A stretch of 64,000 nt of DNA from Acetobacter conturbans (GCF_011516755.1 NZ_WOSY01000009.1:1-64000); one strand, 5' to 3'. Positions 8,654-17,800 are shown, numbered from the stretch's first letter. Made by a program: numbers and translations. Notes: a model not told the origin generated them from the letters alone.

Positions 8654-9664
8654 TCAGCTCGTACGCGAAAACACGCCCGCGCGGGCCAGCCGCCAGAGTA
8701 CGGCGGGCGCGCACAGGATCGGATGCCGCTCGGCAAACGGTGTAAGCGGCACAATGACACCGCTGTGCCTCTGGATCTTCCAGACCAGATACCGCGCTCC
8801 TCCCGCAAACGTGAACGCCGCCTTGACGAGACGCGCCACATTCAGGGGGCGACCAAGGCGGCCCAGCATCGCCCAGCGTCGCAGGGCAACCGCCCGTTCT
8901 GCGGCAGGAATCTCGGGAGCGATTTTACCATCCGGCAACACCGACGCCTCGACCCCGCCTGCTACCCAGGATGCGGTCAGGAGACGGGCGAAACGACCTT
9001 CCTCACCCTCCAGAAGATTACGCGAACGGCCACTTTTCTCCACCCGCAGTTCCACGGCATAGGTCTTGCGGAACAGCGCCTCCCAGTATTGTTCCGGCGC
9101 TGCCTGCTTCGGTCCCAGTTCCGCCGCCCAGCGTGCCGCAGTGCCTACGGCTCGGATGACGCAGCGCAGAATGTCGTCCGCTGCATCGGCGTCCCGCACC
9201 CAGACCAGCCGCACCGGCTGGGAAAACCGCGACCAGATGGTCGTATCCCGGCTTTCCGGCCGTGTCAGGCGACGGAACTGCGCGAGGCTGAGGATTGCGA
9301 CCTTGGCCCGCAGCGTCCGTCCGTCCACATGCTGCTCGTGATATTCGACATTGGGCGGCAACAGGGCGTTGGCCATCCGCGCCAGCCAGCCGCGCGGCCA
9401 GTCTGCCTGCCGCTCCACGATCACATAGAAATCGAGAACACCTTCTGACAGCGTGTCCGCGCTGGCATCGCCCTTCGTGACGGCCCGCACCAGAGAGCCA
9501 TAGAAAAGTACCCCGACCGGACGGGTCTCGCCCACCATCCGTTCGACGAACTGCGTGATGAGGGGGGGAACCGGGCCCGTCAGTTCCTCGACGACCGTGT
9601 GCGCGACCACCCCGGCCGCACGGCTGGCGGCCAGATCCCGGGCCTTTCTAGCTTTCTTCAGCAC
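8654..9664 (-). CDS. Conserved protein of unknown function paired with a lipid kinase
   Basis: A soluble-looking protein of 336 aa that I do not recognise as a named family. Its N-terminal third has VGVLFYGSLVRA followed by VLDFYVIVER, which resembles the GS...D.Y pattern of nucleotidyltransferase-fold proteins, though the match is loose. A basic, hydrophobic C-terminal region (GGARYLVWKIQRHSG) could associate with membrane. Its start overlaps the kinase stop by 7 bp, so the two are translationally coupled and probably act in the same pathway. Given a lipid kinase upstream and a MobA-like nucleotidyltransferase across the cluster, transfer of a head group to a phosphorylated lipid is a possible role, but this is inference only. 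Confidence 0.6.
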   Translation of the reverse strand: MLKKARKARDLAASRAAGVVAHTVVEELTGPVPPLITQFVERMVGETRPVGVLFYGSLVRAVTKGDASADTLSEGVLDFYVIVERQADWPRGWLARMANALLPPNVEYHEQHVDGRTLRAKVAILSLAQFRRLTRPESRDTTIWSRFSQPVRLVWVRDADAADDILRCVIRAVGTAARWAAELGPKQAAPEQYWEALFRKTYAVELRVEKSGRSRNLLEGEEGRFARLLTASWVAGGVEASVLPDGKIAPEIPAAERAVALRRWAMLGRLGRPLNVARLVKAAFTFAGGARYLVWKIQRHSGVIVPLTPFAERHPILCAPAVLWRLARAGVFSRTS

Positions 9665-10632
9665 CGGATGAAGGCCATGCGCGGCCCCTCTTTCAGATAC
9701 AGGACACCCTCCGGCCCGGGGTCCAGCTCTTCGCCATCCATCACAAGCTGGTCTTGCGTTTCAATCCGGATCGAAGCCGCCATCCCGCTGCGATAGGCCT
9801 TCGATACCCGCAACCGGCCGGAAATGCGTCCCCGGAGCACCGACAGCAGGCCGCGCGCGAGCCCCGGCGGGTTGCCGGTGATGTCGAGATAGATCAGCCC
9901 TCCGCGCGGCGCGTCATCCAGCCAGAAAGGCCATACCCCACGGGAAAGCTGATGCAGGCCGGTGCAGAGAAACAGGAAGCGTGCATGGGAATCCGGCGGA
10001 TCGTTATCCACCGTCACGGTCATGCGGGAGCCCCCCATCCAGCTATGGCGTGTTTCTTTCCGTAGAAACAGACGCAAGCCCCACAGCAGGGTGGCGAAGA
10101 TCGCGGCATCATGGGAATACCGCTCCAGAATAGCTGGGTTGTGGGCCAGTTCGATGGCGCGGGTGAAGGCCGCCAGCCCGCAGAACATGCCCGCCACGGG
10201 CAGCCGGTCCGGGTCGGGCCATGAGGCGACCACCGGCTGACGCCAGGACACGTCATCCAGCAGGGTCCCTGTCCGTGCGCGATGACTCAGCGCCGACAGG
10301 GCCGGCATGCCGCGCAGGGTGCAGCCGACATCGTTTGCAATCAGGTTGGTATTTCCCGAAGGAAATACGGACAGGGCCGGCAGATGATCAGCGGGATAGA
10401 ATTCAAGCACGGCGCTGATCACGTCGCTGACCGTGCCGTCCCCGCCATTCACGGCGATCACGCGCACATCCTGACGGGCCAGTTCGGCAACGGCCGGGCG
10501 GAGAGCATCATGACTCGCCGGACAGACAAAGAGCGAACCCAGCGCCTTGCGCGCCTCGGCGACAAACCGGCCATCGTCCCGCACATTGCGACGACTTCGC
10601 GGATTATGAATCAGGGCAACTCGTGCAGGCAA
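9658..10632 (-). CDS. Diacylglycerol/ceramide kinase-family lipid kinase
   Basis: A DAGK catalytic-domain protein of 324 aa. It opens with ALIHNPRSRRN and contains the ATP-binding GGDGTVSD motif near residue 64 and FPSGNTNLIAND. Such enzymes phosphorylate diacylglycerol, sphingoid bases or ceramide. In Caulobacter a related protein (CpgB) is a ceramide kinase. Acetic acid bacteria make dihydroceramides, and the adjacent fatty-acid hydroxylase and MobA-like gene fit that pathway, so a ceramide kinase role is my preferred inference. The substrate cannot be read from the sequence. It is the first gene of a leftward pair and divergent from the metallophosphoesterase operon (187 bp between starts). 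Confidence 0.8.
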   Translation of the reverse strand: MPARVALIHNPRSRRNVRDDGRFVAEARKALGSLFVCPASHDALRPAVAELARQDVRVIAVNGGDGTVSDVISAVLEFYPADHLPALSVFPSGNTNLIANDVGCTLRGMPALSALSHRARTGTLLDDVSWRQPVVASWPDPDRLPVAGMFCGLAAFTRAIELAHNPAILERYSHDAAIFATLLWGLRLFLRKETRHSWMGGSRMTVTVDNDPPDSHARFLFLCTGLHQLSRGVWPFWLDDAPRGGLIYLDITGNPPGLARGLLSVLRGRISGRLRVSKAYRSGMAASIRIETQDQLVMDGEELDPGPEGVLYLKEGPRMAFIRC

Positions 10633-10819
10633 TGCGTGATCCGCTCTCTCGACGCGACCGCTTGAAACGGCCCATTCCCGACAAGCGGCGTCCTATAGAC
10701 GGCCACCGCGGAGTTGTCACATTTCCGGGGCGCTCCCACGCGTTCGTAACAACCGTGCCTAAATAATTGAAGGGACCTCCCCTTGATCGGCCGCGCGGTT
10801 TGATGGATCGATGCACTGA

Positions 10820-11815
10820 ATGGGAGCATTCCGACAATCGGATGCTCTGATCTTTATCAACGCGTCTGCTCAGGCAGGTCAGGAAACAGCGCCATTGTCA
10901 GCCGTTCTGGCACATCTGTCCGATCCGCATCTGCCGCTCGAAGGCCTGCCGACGCCCAGTGAACTGATGAACAAACGCGCCATCAGTCTCCTGTCATGGC
11001 TCGGCAACCGTCGCCGTATCCATCAGTCGCGTCCCCTCGCCGCTGTCATGCGCGACATCGTGGCGCACCAGCCCGATGCGCTCGCCATCGCCGGGGACCT
11101 GACCAATCTCGGCACGCGGGCCGAATGCCTGACGGCCGCCCGCTGGCTGCGCCACACCGGTTTTCCGCGTCTGGTCATTCCCGGCAACCACGACATGCTT
11201 GTGGCAGCTCCATGGGAAGACGGGCCAGGCCTCTGGGGCATCGAAGGCGGCCTGACGGATCCGGACACCCCGAGGGTGCTGAGAGTCGGCGATGTAGCGC
11301 TGATCGGCATCAACTCCGGCATCCCCACACTGCCTTTCTTTGCGTCCGGCTGCGTCAGTGAAGCCCAGCAGGACAAGCTGGCCACGATCCTGCGCGCCAC
11401 CGGGCGAGAGGGTCTGTGCCGGATCGTGATGATCCACCATCCGCCCCGCAAGGATATGGTCCTGTGGCACAAGGCGCTGCGGCATGCTGACCATTTCGCG
11501 CAGACTGTCCGCCGGGCCGGAGCGGAAATGGTCCTGCATGGTCACTCCCATCAGGGCACGGTCAGCACGTTGCCCGGCTGCGACATTCCGGTCATCGGCG
11601 TGACTTCGGCCTCCCATCGCCCCGGTCATCGGCTCGACCGGGCAGCCGGATGGAACCGCATCACCGTCGAGAAGGCCGATGCCGCCACCGCATGGACCCT
11701 GACGGTGGAAGCGCGTCGCCTTTCCCCCGACGGACGGCTGCATACATTCCGCACCTGGCGCTTCGACCGCCCCGTAACCGGTGCCGCCAACGCTTTCGGA
11801 GAGCCAGCTCCGTGA
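10820..11815 (+). CDS. Calcineurin-like metallophosphoesterase
   Basis: A class III cyclase/phosphodiesterase-type metallophosphoesterase of 331 aa. All metal-binding blocks are present: HLSDPHLP, GDLTNLG, GNHDM and VLHGHSHQG. Such enzymes cleave phosphomonoesters or diesters, including nucleotide diphosphate lipids (LpxH type). It opens a rightward operon in which it overlaps the next gene by four bases (GTGA), so a role in processing a phosphorylated lipid or nucleotide-activated head group is plausible. The ATG at 10820 is used; about 20 residues before the first strand look non-conserved, so the true start may be a little downstream, for example a TTG at 10895. Confidence 0.8.
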   Translation: MGAFRQSDALIFINASAQAGQETAPLSAVLAHLSDPHLPLEGLPTPSELMNKRAISLLSWLGNRRRIHQSRPLAAVMRDIVAHQPDALAIAGDLTNLGTRAECLTAARWLRHTGFPRLVIPGNHDMLVAAPWEDGPGLWGIEGGLTDPDTPRVLRVGDVALIGINSGIPTLPFFASGCVSEAQQDKLATILRATGREGLCRIVMIHHPPRKDMVLWHKALRHADHFAQTVRRAGAEMVLHGHSHQGTVSTLPGCDIPVIGVTSASHRPGHRLDRAAGWNRITVEKADAATAWTLTVEARRLSPDGRLHTFRTWRFDRPVTGAANAFGEPAP

Positions 11816-13101
11816 CGACCACGCCGCCGACCGACCATTACAGGCCCCCACTGGCCCGCCTGCCTTCGTGGCTGCGTCCGAGCACGCTGGACATTTATCT
11901 GCTTGCCCAGACCATTCCGCCGTTTCTCATCGCCATCTCCGTCGTCCTGATTGCGCTCCTCCTTGAGCGGCTGCTCGTTCTGCTGAACATCCTCGCCTCC
12001 GAAGCGAGTCCTTTTTTCACGCTGATCAAGCTGCTGGCTGACCTGATGCCGCACTATCTGGGGCTGGCCATGCCGGCGGCTCTGTGCGTGTCGGTTTTCA
12101 CCGTCATCCGACGCATGAGCGAAGGCGACGAGATCGACGCTCTGATGAGCAGCGGCATTTCCCTCGCCCGCATCAGCAGACCGTTCGCCCTCACGGGTGC
12201 GGTGATCGGCCTGCTGTCCGTGCTGCTTTACGGCTTCATCCAGCCCCATGCGCGCTACCAGTTCCGCGAAGGTTTCTATTTCGCCAGCCACGCCGGATGG
12301 GCGCCTGTCCTGCAGTCGGGCATGTTCGCCGTGCCGTCCTCGAAACTGATGCTGACAGCCGATCACGTCGATCAGGCCGGCTCGCATCTCCGGGGCGTCT
12401 TCATCCGCGACCTGAGTGATGACAGGGAGCGCGACATCACGGCGGAACATGGCACGCTGCGGACCGATGCGGCCAATGGAGAGGTGCAGATCGAGCTGTT
12501 CAATGGTTCGATCCTGACAACGAGGCCCAACGTACAGGCCACCGTCACGACATTCGACCATGCGATACGGCTTATCAGCCGCACCCAGACGACCTCGTTC
12601 CGGCGGCGCGGAGACGACGAACGGGAACTGACGTCCCGGGAGCTGGCCCGCAAGATCAAGGCTGTCAGGAAAAACCACCTCATCGAACCGACAGCGGAAC
12701 CTGACACGGATGCCTCCCCGGCCTTCGGGAGCGATTCAGACGGCGATATCTCACTGCCCAGCCTGCGTGCGGAATTTCACTTCCGTCTGGCCCGCAGCCT
12801 GTCCATCCCCTTCATCCCCATTCTGGCCGTAGCGCTGGCCGTCATAGGGAAACGCAAGCGCGGAAGCGCCGGGCTTGCACTCGCGGTGCTCGTGCTGGTC
12901 ACCTATGACCATATCCTGCAACTCGGCGAGAGTCTGGTGGCCAACGGCAAGGCCACACCCCTGCTGGTCATCTGGCTGCCGTCTCTGGTGTTCTGCATCA
13001 CCTGCACCCTTCTGCTGCTGTTTCGCGCCCAGATCCTGCCGATCCGGCGGGTGCGCCCGCTCGCACCGCGCAGCGCACCCCTTCCGGGAAATGCAGCATG
13101 A
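11812..13101 (+). CDS. LptF/LptG-family permease (first of a pair)
   Basis: A YjgP/YjgQ-family membrane protein of about 429 aa with the expected layout. N-terminal transmembrane helices (LYLLAQTIPPFLIAIS-like region) are followed by a soluble beta-jellyroll domain of about 190 residues and three C-terminal helices. Family members move lipopolysaccharide from the inner membrane to the periplasmic bridge together with an LptB ATPase. The GTG start at 11812 overlaps the upstream stop, and the frame further upstream is a shadow of the metallophosphoesterase. A serine-rich insertion near residues 285-315 is longer than usual. The lipid gene context suggests it may serve a lipid other than LPS. 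Confidence 0.82.
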   Translation: MTTTPPTDHYRPPLARLPSWLRPSTLDIYLLAQTIPPFLIAISVVLIALLLERLLVLLNILASEASPFFTLIKLLADLMPHYLGLAMPAALCVSVFTVIRRMSEGDEIDALMSSGISLARISRPFALTGAVIGLLSVLLYGFIQPHARYQFREGFYFASHAGWAPVLQSGMFAVPSSKLMLTADHVDQAGSHLRGVFIRDLSDDRERDITAEHGTLRTDAANGEVQIELFNGSILTTRPNVQATVTTFDHAIRLISRTQTTSFRRRGDDERELTSRELARKIKAVRKNHLIEPTAEPDTDASPAFGSDSDGDISLPSLRAEFHFRLARSLSIPFIPILAVALAVIGKRKRGSAGLALAVLVLVTYDHILQLGESLVANGKATPLLVIWLPSLVFCITCTLLLLFRAQILPIRRVRPLAPRSAPLPGNAA

Positions 13102-14258
13102 CCGCCCCTGCCATTTCTCATGGCCCCCGCAGAGTCCTGCTCTGCTATTTTTCCAAATCCCTGTTTTCGCGGACGGCGATGTGCTGCGGCATCCTCATCG
13201 CGCTGATGGAAATCCTCGCGCTCCTTGAGCAGATGACGCCAATCCTCAAGAGACATCTGGGGATCAAAGGCGTGCTGACCTATATGGTGCTGCATCTGCC
13301 CGCGATGTTGCAGACCGCCCTCCCCCTCAGCGTGCTGATCGGCGGACTGGTGCTGTTCACCCAGATGACCGTTTCCAGCGAAGTGGCCATTCTGCGGGCG
13401 TCCGGTCTTTCGCCTTTCGGGTTTCTGAAGAAGCTGATGCCGGCGGCTTGCATCCTCGGGCTTTTCGGCGTGCTGCTGGAAGATCAGATCACCCCCCGCT
13501 CCGAACTGGCGCTGGCCGCCTGGTGGAACCGCACAAACCCCGTCCCGTCCAACGGCAGGTCATTCTGGTTTCATGTCCCGGCCGGACAGGCCTCCGCCTG
13601 TGTCGATCTCGCGGCCCGCACGCCAAAGACCGGCAGTGAACTGGCGCATGTCGGCTACATCGCGCGGGCAGGGAAGGAAGCGTTCAACATTGATCTCTAT
13701 GATCGCACGATGGACGGCCATCTCCTGCGCACGCTGCATGCCGCCCATGCCGAACATGGCCCTCATGGCTGGACCCTGTCCGGCATCCACTGCGTGACTA
13801 TTTCTTTTGCCGACCTCGACACGACGGCAAACGAGAAGGACACGCCCGACACACCATGGACCAACCCCTTCGGACCGCAGGACATGCTGCGTCTTTCCCT
13901 CGATTCGAGTCCCCTCTCCTCGGGCATGATCCTGAAGGCGCTGCACGGCCAGCTCGCCACAAACCAGACGCCCGGCTTCCTCCGCGCCTCCCTGTTCGAG
14001 CGGTTCCTGCGACCCCTCGCACTTATCGTCATGCTTTTATTGGCGATGCCGGTGATCTATATACCACCCAGAACTGGTCTGAAGAGCTGGTTGCCGGTCT
14101 GGTGCCTTGGTGCCGGACTGCTGTTCATCATCGTGCAGGGCATGTTCCGCGCGATGGGGAATGCAGGCCTCCTGCCGGCTCCAGTCGCGACCGTCCCCGG
14201 CCTTATCATTTTCGCACTGGCCGCCGGCACCGCGCTTTTAAGGAACGAAGACAAATGA
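13098..14258 (+). CDS. LptF/LptG-family permease (second of the pair)
   Basis: A second YjgP/YjgQ protein of 386 aa beginning at an ATGA overlap with the first, so the two are made as a heterodimer pair. The N-terminal block CYFSKSLFSRTAMCCG and the conserved ALPLSVLIGGLVLFTQM region match the family. The central jellyroll carries FWFHVPAGQ, and the C-terminal helices end with LKSWLPVWCLGAGLLF. No lptB, lptA or lptC gene is near, so it must share components encoded elsewhere. Whether this is the cell's only LptFG pair or a specialised extra copy cannot be decided from this window. Confidence 0.84.
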   Translation: MTAPAISHGPRRVLLCYFSKSLFSRTAMCCGILIALMEILALLEQMTPILKRHLGIKGVLTYMVLHLPAMLQTALPLSVLIGGLVLFTQMTVSSEVAILRASGLSPFGFLKKLMPAACILGLFGVLLEDQITPRSELALAAWWNRTNPVPSNGRSFWFHVPAGQASACVDLAARTPKTGSELAHVGYIARAGKEAFNIDLYDRTMDGHLLRTLHAAHAEHGPHGWTLSGIHCVTISFADLDTTANEKDTPDTPWTNPFGPQDMLRLSLDSSPLSSGMILKALHGQLATNQTPGFLRASLFERFLRPLALIVMLLLAMPVIYIPPRTGLKSWLPVWCLGAGLLFIIVQGMFRAMGNAGLLPAPVATVPGLIIFALAAGTALLRNEDK

Positions 14259-15055
14259 GTGGCACCCTGCGGAATCCGACCATCCGGTCCGGACGGAGCT
14301 TCGATCTTGGCAAGATGAACCTGCGACAGCTCTGGATCGCCTACCTCACCTACCCCACGATCCTGCTGTATTTCCTGCTCATCGTCGTCAGCGTCATCCT
14401 CAGCGTGTATCTCTTTGCCGGGTGGGGGGCGACTGCCACCGCCATCGTCGCCGTGGCTCTGGTCTATCCGGTCGTCTGGTATTCCCTGCATCGCTGGATC
14501 CTGCACGGACAGTGGCTCTACAAGTCCAAGTGGACCGCCTCCCTATGGAAGCGCATCCATTTCGACCATCATCAGGACCCGCATCTTCTGGACGTGCTGT
14601 TCGGCGCCCCCGCGACCACGCTGCCGACCATCGGCGCAGTGACCATTCCGGTCGGCTGGCTGATCGGCGGATGGGGCACTGCGGCGACGGCGTTTGGCGC
14701 GGGCGTGACGATCACTTGTATTTACGAATTCTTTCACTGCATCCAGCACCTGAACTACAAGCCCAGGGCACGCTGGATCCAGCGCATGAAAGCCTGGCAC
14801 GTCCTGCATCATTTCCATGACGAGGACGGCAATTTCGGCATCACCAGCTATCTGGTGGACCGGGCATTCGGCTCTTTCTACGGGGAAGCCCGTGTTCGTC
14901 CGCGTAGCCCGAGCGTGTTCAATCTCGGCTACACGGTGGAACAGGCGAAGCGTTATCCGTGGGTGATGAAGCTGACAGGCTCGCCGCCACGTGACCGGCC
15001 CGCTGGTGCGCGTCCCGCCTCCGCAACCCGCTCCACGACGAAAACCGCAGCGTGA
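14255..15055 (+). CDS. Sterol desaturase-superfamily fatty-acid hydroxylase
   Basis: A di-iron membrane hydroxylase of 266 aa. Its histidine boxes are HRWILHGQW, HFDHHQDPH, FFHCIQHLNY and WHVLHHFHDEDGNFG, with two paired hydrophobic segments before and between them. The family includes 2-hydroxylases that act on the acyl chain of ceramides. Acetic acid bacteria contain 2-hydroxypalmitoyl dihydroceramide, so that is the likely reaction here (inference). The ATG at 14255 overlaps the preceding stop and has AGGAACG upstream; the long frame beginning at 13856 lies inside the previous gene. Confidence 0.85.
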   Translation: MSGTLRNPTIRSGRSFDLGKMNLRQLWIAYLTYPTILLYFLLIVVSVILSVYLFAGWGATATAIVAVALVYPVVWYSLHRWILHGQWLYKSKWTASLWKRIHFDHHQDPHLLDVLFGAPATTLPTIGAVTIPVGWLIGGWGTAATAFGAGVTITCIYEFFHCIQHLNYKPRARWIQRMKAWHVLHHFHDEDGNFGITSYLVDRAFGSFYGEARVRPRSPSVFNLGYTVEQAKRYPWVMKLTGSPPRDRPAGARPASATRSTTKTAA

Positions 15056-15816
15056 ACGATTCACCGCTGACGGCCCTTGTCCTCGCCGGTTCCCGTCAGG
15101 GAGCCGCCGATCCGATGGCCGTTGCCGCCGGCCTCACGCACAAGGCCCTGATCCCCATCGCCGGCAAGCCGATGATCAGCCATGTGCTGGATACGCTGCG
15201 CGCCACGCCTGCCGTGGGACGAATCATCGTCTGCATCGAAAATCCCGCCGTGCTGAGCGGCATCCTTCCCGCGGACGTGGAGACAATGCCCGCCGCGCAG
15301 GGACCGAGCGCCAGCGTGCTGGCAGCGCTGCGGGCTCACGGCACGCCTCTGCTGGTCACTACGGCGGACAACCCGCTCCTGCGACCCGCATGGGTGGATG
15401 CATTTCTGGACGGAGCCGGAACTGCGGATGTTGCTGTCGGTGTCGCCACGGAAGAGGCCATCCGGCGCGATGTTCCCAATACAGCCCGGACTTTCATCCG
15501 GCTTTCCGATCTCTCCTTCTCCGGCTGCAATCTTTTCCTTTTCCGAACCCCTGTTTCGATCAGGGTCGCGGAGTTCTGGCAGCGGATCGAGAAAGAACGA
15601 AAGCGTCCGCTGCGCATGGGATGGCTTCTTGGCCCGTCCGTGCTCCTGCGCTTCGTCACCAGACGTCTCGACACGACAAGTCTTCTCGCCCGCATCAGGA
15701 AACTGACCGGCGCACAAGGCAAGTTCGTGCTGATGCCTGATGGTCGCGCCGCCGTGGACGTGGATAAACCGACGGATCTGGAACTGGTGCGCCATATCGT
15801 GGACGAAGCCGCGTAA
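15052..15816 (+). CDS. MobA-like NTP transferase (possible CpgD-type cytidylyltransferase)
   Basis: A GT-A-fold nucleotidyltransferase of 254 aa. It has the LVLAGSRQG nucleotide loop, KALIPIAGKPM, and TTADNPLLRP, which supplies the metal-binding aspartate. Its GTG start overlaps the previous stop as GTGA. Members of this fold activate sugars, glycerate or cofactors. Caulobacter CpgD, a MobA-like phosphoglycerate cytidylyltransferase for anionic sphingolipids, is the comparison suggested by the cluster. Substrate and nucleotide are not determined by anything I can see. It is the last gene of the rightward operon; no clear terminator follows it. Confidence 0.75.
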   Translation: MNDSPLTALVLAGSRQGAADPMAVAAGLTHKALIPIAGKPMISHVLDTLRATPAVGRIIVCIENPAVLSGILPADVETMPAAQGPSASVLAALRAHGTPLLVTTADNPLLRPAWVDAFLDGAGTADVAVGVATEEAIRRDVPNTARTFIRLSDLSFSGCNLFLFRTPVSIRVAEFWQRIEKERKRPLRMGWLLGPSVLLRFVTRRLDTTSLLARIRKLTGAQGKFVLMPDGRAAVDVDKPTDLELVRHIVDEAA

Positions 15817-16032
15817 TCTCCGGCATCGCCCCGGCTGCACGCGCTGACGGACGCTGCCCTGCCCCCTGTGCAGGGAACCATCCTCCGCCCTCAGGGTTTT
15901 CATGATCAGAGAACGCGCAACTGGCGATGGCGTAGTGCTGGCACGAGATGGTGTGTTGACGGTGCGCCTGCGATCCAACTGAATGTCGTATCAGGAATTA
16001 CCCATCCTTCTCTGCAAAGGAGCTGCCGAACA

Positions 16033-16869
16033 ATGATCATTCCCGAAATTACCCTCAGCGACGGACTGACTTTTCCCGCCATCACGTTCGGCACCTACAA
16101 GCTGAATGGGAAAGAGGGTGTTGCCGCCATGAAGAGTGCGGTCGACACCGGGTATCATGCGCTGGACAGTGCCTTCAACTATGAGAATGAAGGGGCCGTC
16201 GGACAGGCCGTCCGCGAGAGCGGTCACAAGCGCGAGCATCTGCGCATCGCCTCGAAACTACCCGGTCGCCACCACAAGTTTGACGAAGCCATCGTGACGA
16301 TCGAGGAATCCCTTTATCGTGCCCAGCTCGATTACTACGATCTCTATTACATCCACTGGCCGAACCCGAAGCAGGGCCTCTATGTGGAAGCATGGAAGGC
16401 GCTGATCGAGGCGAAGAAGCGCGGCTATATCAAGTCGATTGCCGTCTGCAACTTCCTTCCCGAGCATCTCACGCGCCTGAAGGAAGAAACGGGCGTGCTG
16501 CCCACCATCAACCAGATCGAACTCCACCCCTATTTCCCGCAGGACGAGATGCGGGCGTGGAACAAAGAGCATGGCATCGTCACGCAGTCATGGAGTCCCC
16601 TGGGGCGCGCCAACGATCTGCTGACCAATCCCATTCTGGAAAAGATTGGCCAGCGTCTCGATAAATCACCGGCACAGGTCATTCTGCGCTGGCATCACCA
16701 GCTGGATTGCGTCCCCATTCCGAAAGCCACAAGCCACAAACGGCAACTGGAGAACAAGGCGATCTTCGATTTCTCGCTGACGGACGCGGACATGAAAGCC
16801 ATCGCCACGCTTGCGCGCCCTGACGGACGCCTCAAGGGACAGGACCCGGCGGTTTACGAGGAGTTCTGA
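16033..16869 (+). CDS. Aldo/keto reductase (AKR5-like, 2,5-diketogluconate reductase type)
   Basis: An NADPH-dependent aldo/keto reductase of 278 aa with the complete catalytic tetrad Asp45, Tyr50, Lys75 and His108 (in LDSAFNYEN, IASKLPG and YIHWPNP). NQIELHPYFPQ and the cofactor segment IPKATSHKRQ are also present. The length and motif pattern match 2,5-diketo-D-gluconate reductases and related sugar or aldehyde reductases, common in acetic acid bacteria. The ATG at 16033 follows AAGGAG; the earlier part of the frame to 15868 has no family similarity. It stands alone, convergent with the NfuA-like gene. Substrate is not predictable. Confidence 0.88.
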   Translation: MIIPEITLSDGLTFPAITFGTYKLNGKEGVAAMKSAVDTGYHALDSAFNYENEGAVGQAVRESGHKREHLRIASKLPGRHHKFDEAIVTIEESLYRAQLDYYDLYYIHWPNPKQGLYVEAWKALIEAKKRGYIKSIAVCNFLPEHLTRLKEETGVLPTINQIELHPYFPQDEMRAWNKEHGIVTQSWSPLGRANDLLTNPILEKIGQRLDKSPAQVILRWHHQLDCVPIPKATSHKRQLENKAIFDFSLTDADMKAIATLARPDGRLKGQDPAVYEEF

Positions 16870-17007
16870 GGGCGCACAGAACGCTACCCCTCGTCTTGTA
16901 TCTGCCTCCCGGCCTGTCAGAAGACCGGGGGCAAAACGCTGAAAAAGAGTGGCCAGCGGCATTCCATGCCGGAGTCTCGCAGCCTTATGCCCGCACCCCG
17001 AAAGAAG

Positions 17008-17041
17008 TACGGCTCCCCTTACTTAAAAAAGGGGAGCCGTA
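17008..17041. terminator. Perfect hairpin between convergent genes
   Basis: Inverted repeat with a 12-bp stem (TACGGCTCCCCTT paired with AAGGGGAGCCGTA) and a short A/T-rich loop. It lies between the aldo/keto reductase and the leftward NfuA-like gene. There is no T run after the stem on either strand apart from the loop, so it may be a terminator or mRNA-end stabiliser. Confidence 0.6.
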
Positions 17042-17087
17042 GGGCCGGTCTGTTCGGGCGCAGTAACTCGCCCGAAAATCAACTCTC

Positions 17088-17651
17088 TCAGTCGACAACC
17101 TGTTCGACAGTGACGATCTCCGGCACATAGTGACGCAGCATGTTTTCAACACCATGCTTCAGCGTCGCGCCTGAAGAGGGGCAGCCGGAACACGCGCCCT
17201 GCATGCTGAGACGCACAATCCCGTCACGATAACCCCGGAACACGATGTCTCCGCCGTCACTTGCCACTGCGGGACGCACTCTCGTCTCCAGCAGATCCTT
17301 GATCTGCTTCACGATTTCCTCGTCTCCCGGCTGCACGGGATCTTCATGAGAAGCGGCACCCGCTTCCACCGTCGGGCGACCCGAGACGAAATGATCCATG
17401 AGGGTAGACAGCACCAGCGGCTTGAGTTCCGCCCAGTCGGCCTCTTCCGCCTTGGTCACCGAGACGAAATCAGATCCCATGAACACGCGGGAAACGCCCG
17501 GAAGCTCAAACAGCACTTCCGCCAGCGGCGAACGACCCGCCACGGCGTCAGCATCGATGAAATCGATCGTGCCCGCGTCCCCGGTCACGTCCCGGCCGGG
17601 CAGGAACTTCAGCGTATTCGGATTGGGGGTGCCTTCAGTTTCGATGAACAT
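17088..17651 (-). CDS. NfuA-like Fe-S cluster carrier protein
   Basis: A 187-aa protein with an N-terminal NFU/scaffold-N domain (FIETEGTPNPNTLKFLPG) and a C-terminal NifU domain ending in the cluster-binding CSGCPSS motif (Cys154 and Cys157). It accepts [4Fe-4S] clusters from the assembly machinery and hands them to apo-enzymes in the cytosol. The layout equals mitochondrial NFU1 and alphaproteobacterial homologues; gamma-type NfuA has a different N-terminal domain. The ATG at 17651 has GGAG seven bases upstream. No suf or isc genes are nearby. Confidence 0.9.
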   Translation of the reverse strand: MFIETEGTPNPNTLKFLPGRDVTGDAGTIDFIDADAVAGRSPLAEVLFELPGVSRVFMGSDFVSVTKAEEADWAELKPLVLSTLMDHFVSGRPTVEAGAASHEDPVQPGDEEIVKQIKDLLETRVRPAVASDGGDIVFRGYRDGIVRLSMQGACSGCPSSGATLKHGVENMLRHYVPEIVTVEQVVD

Positions 17652-17800
17652 GGGCGGTCTCCTTCAAATGCTGCGATCCGGGCGCAGGCGGAATGCAGCG
17701 GCCCGACCAGAAAGAGGACACATGCGGTCCTGTATTATCTGTGGAGATGAGCCAGCCGGAGCCGAAACACAAGCCCCCCGGCAGTCCGCCTGCCAAAATA

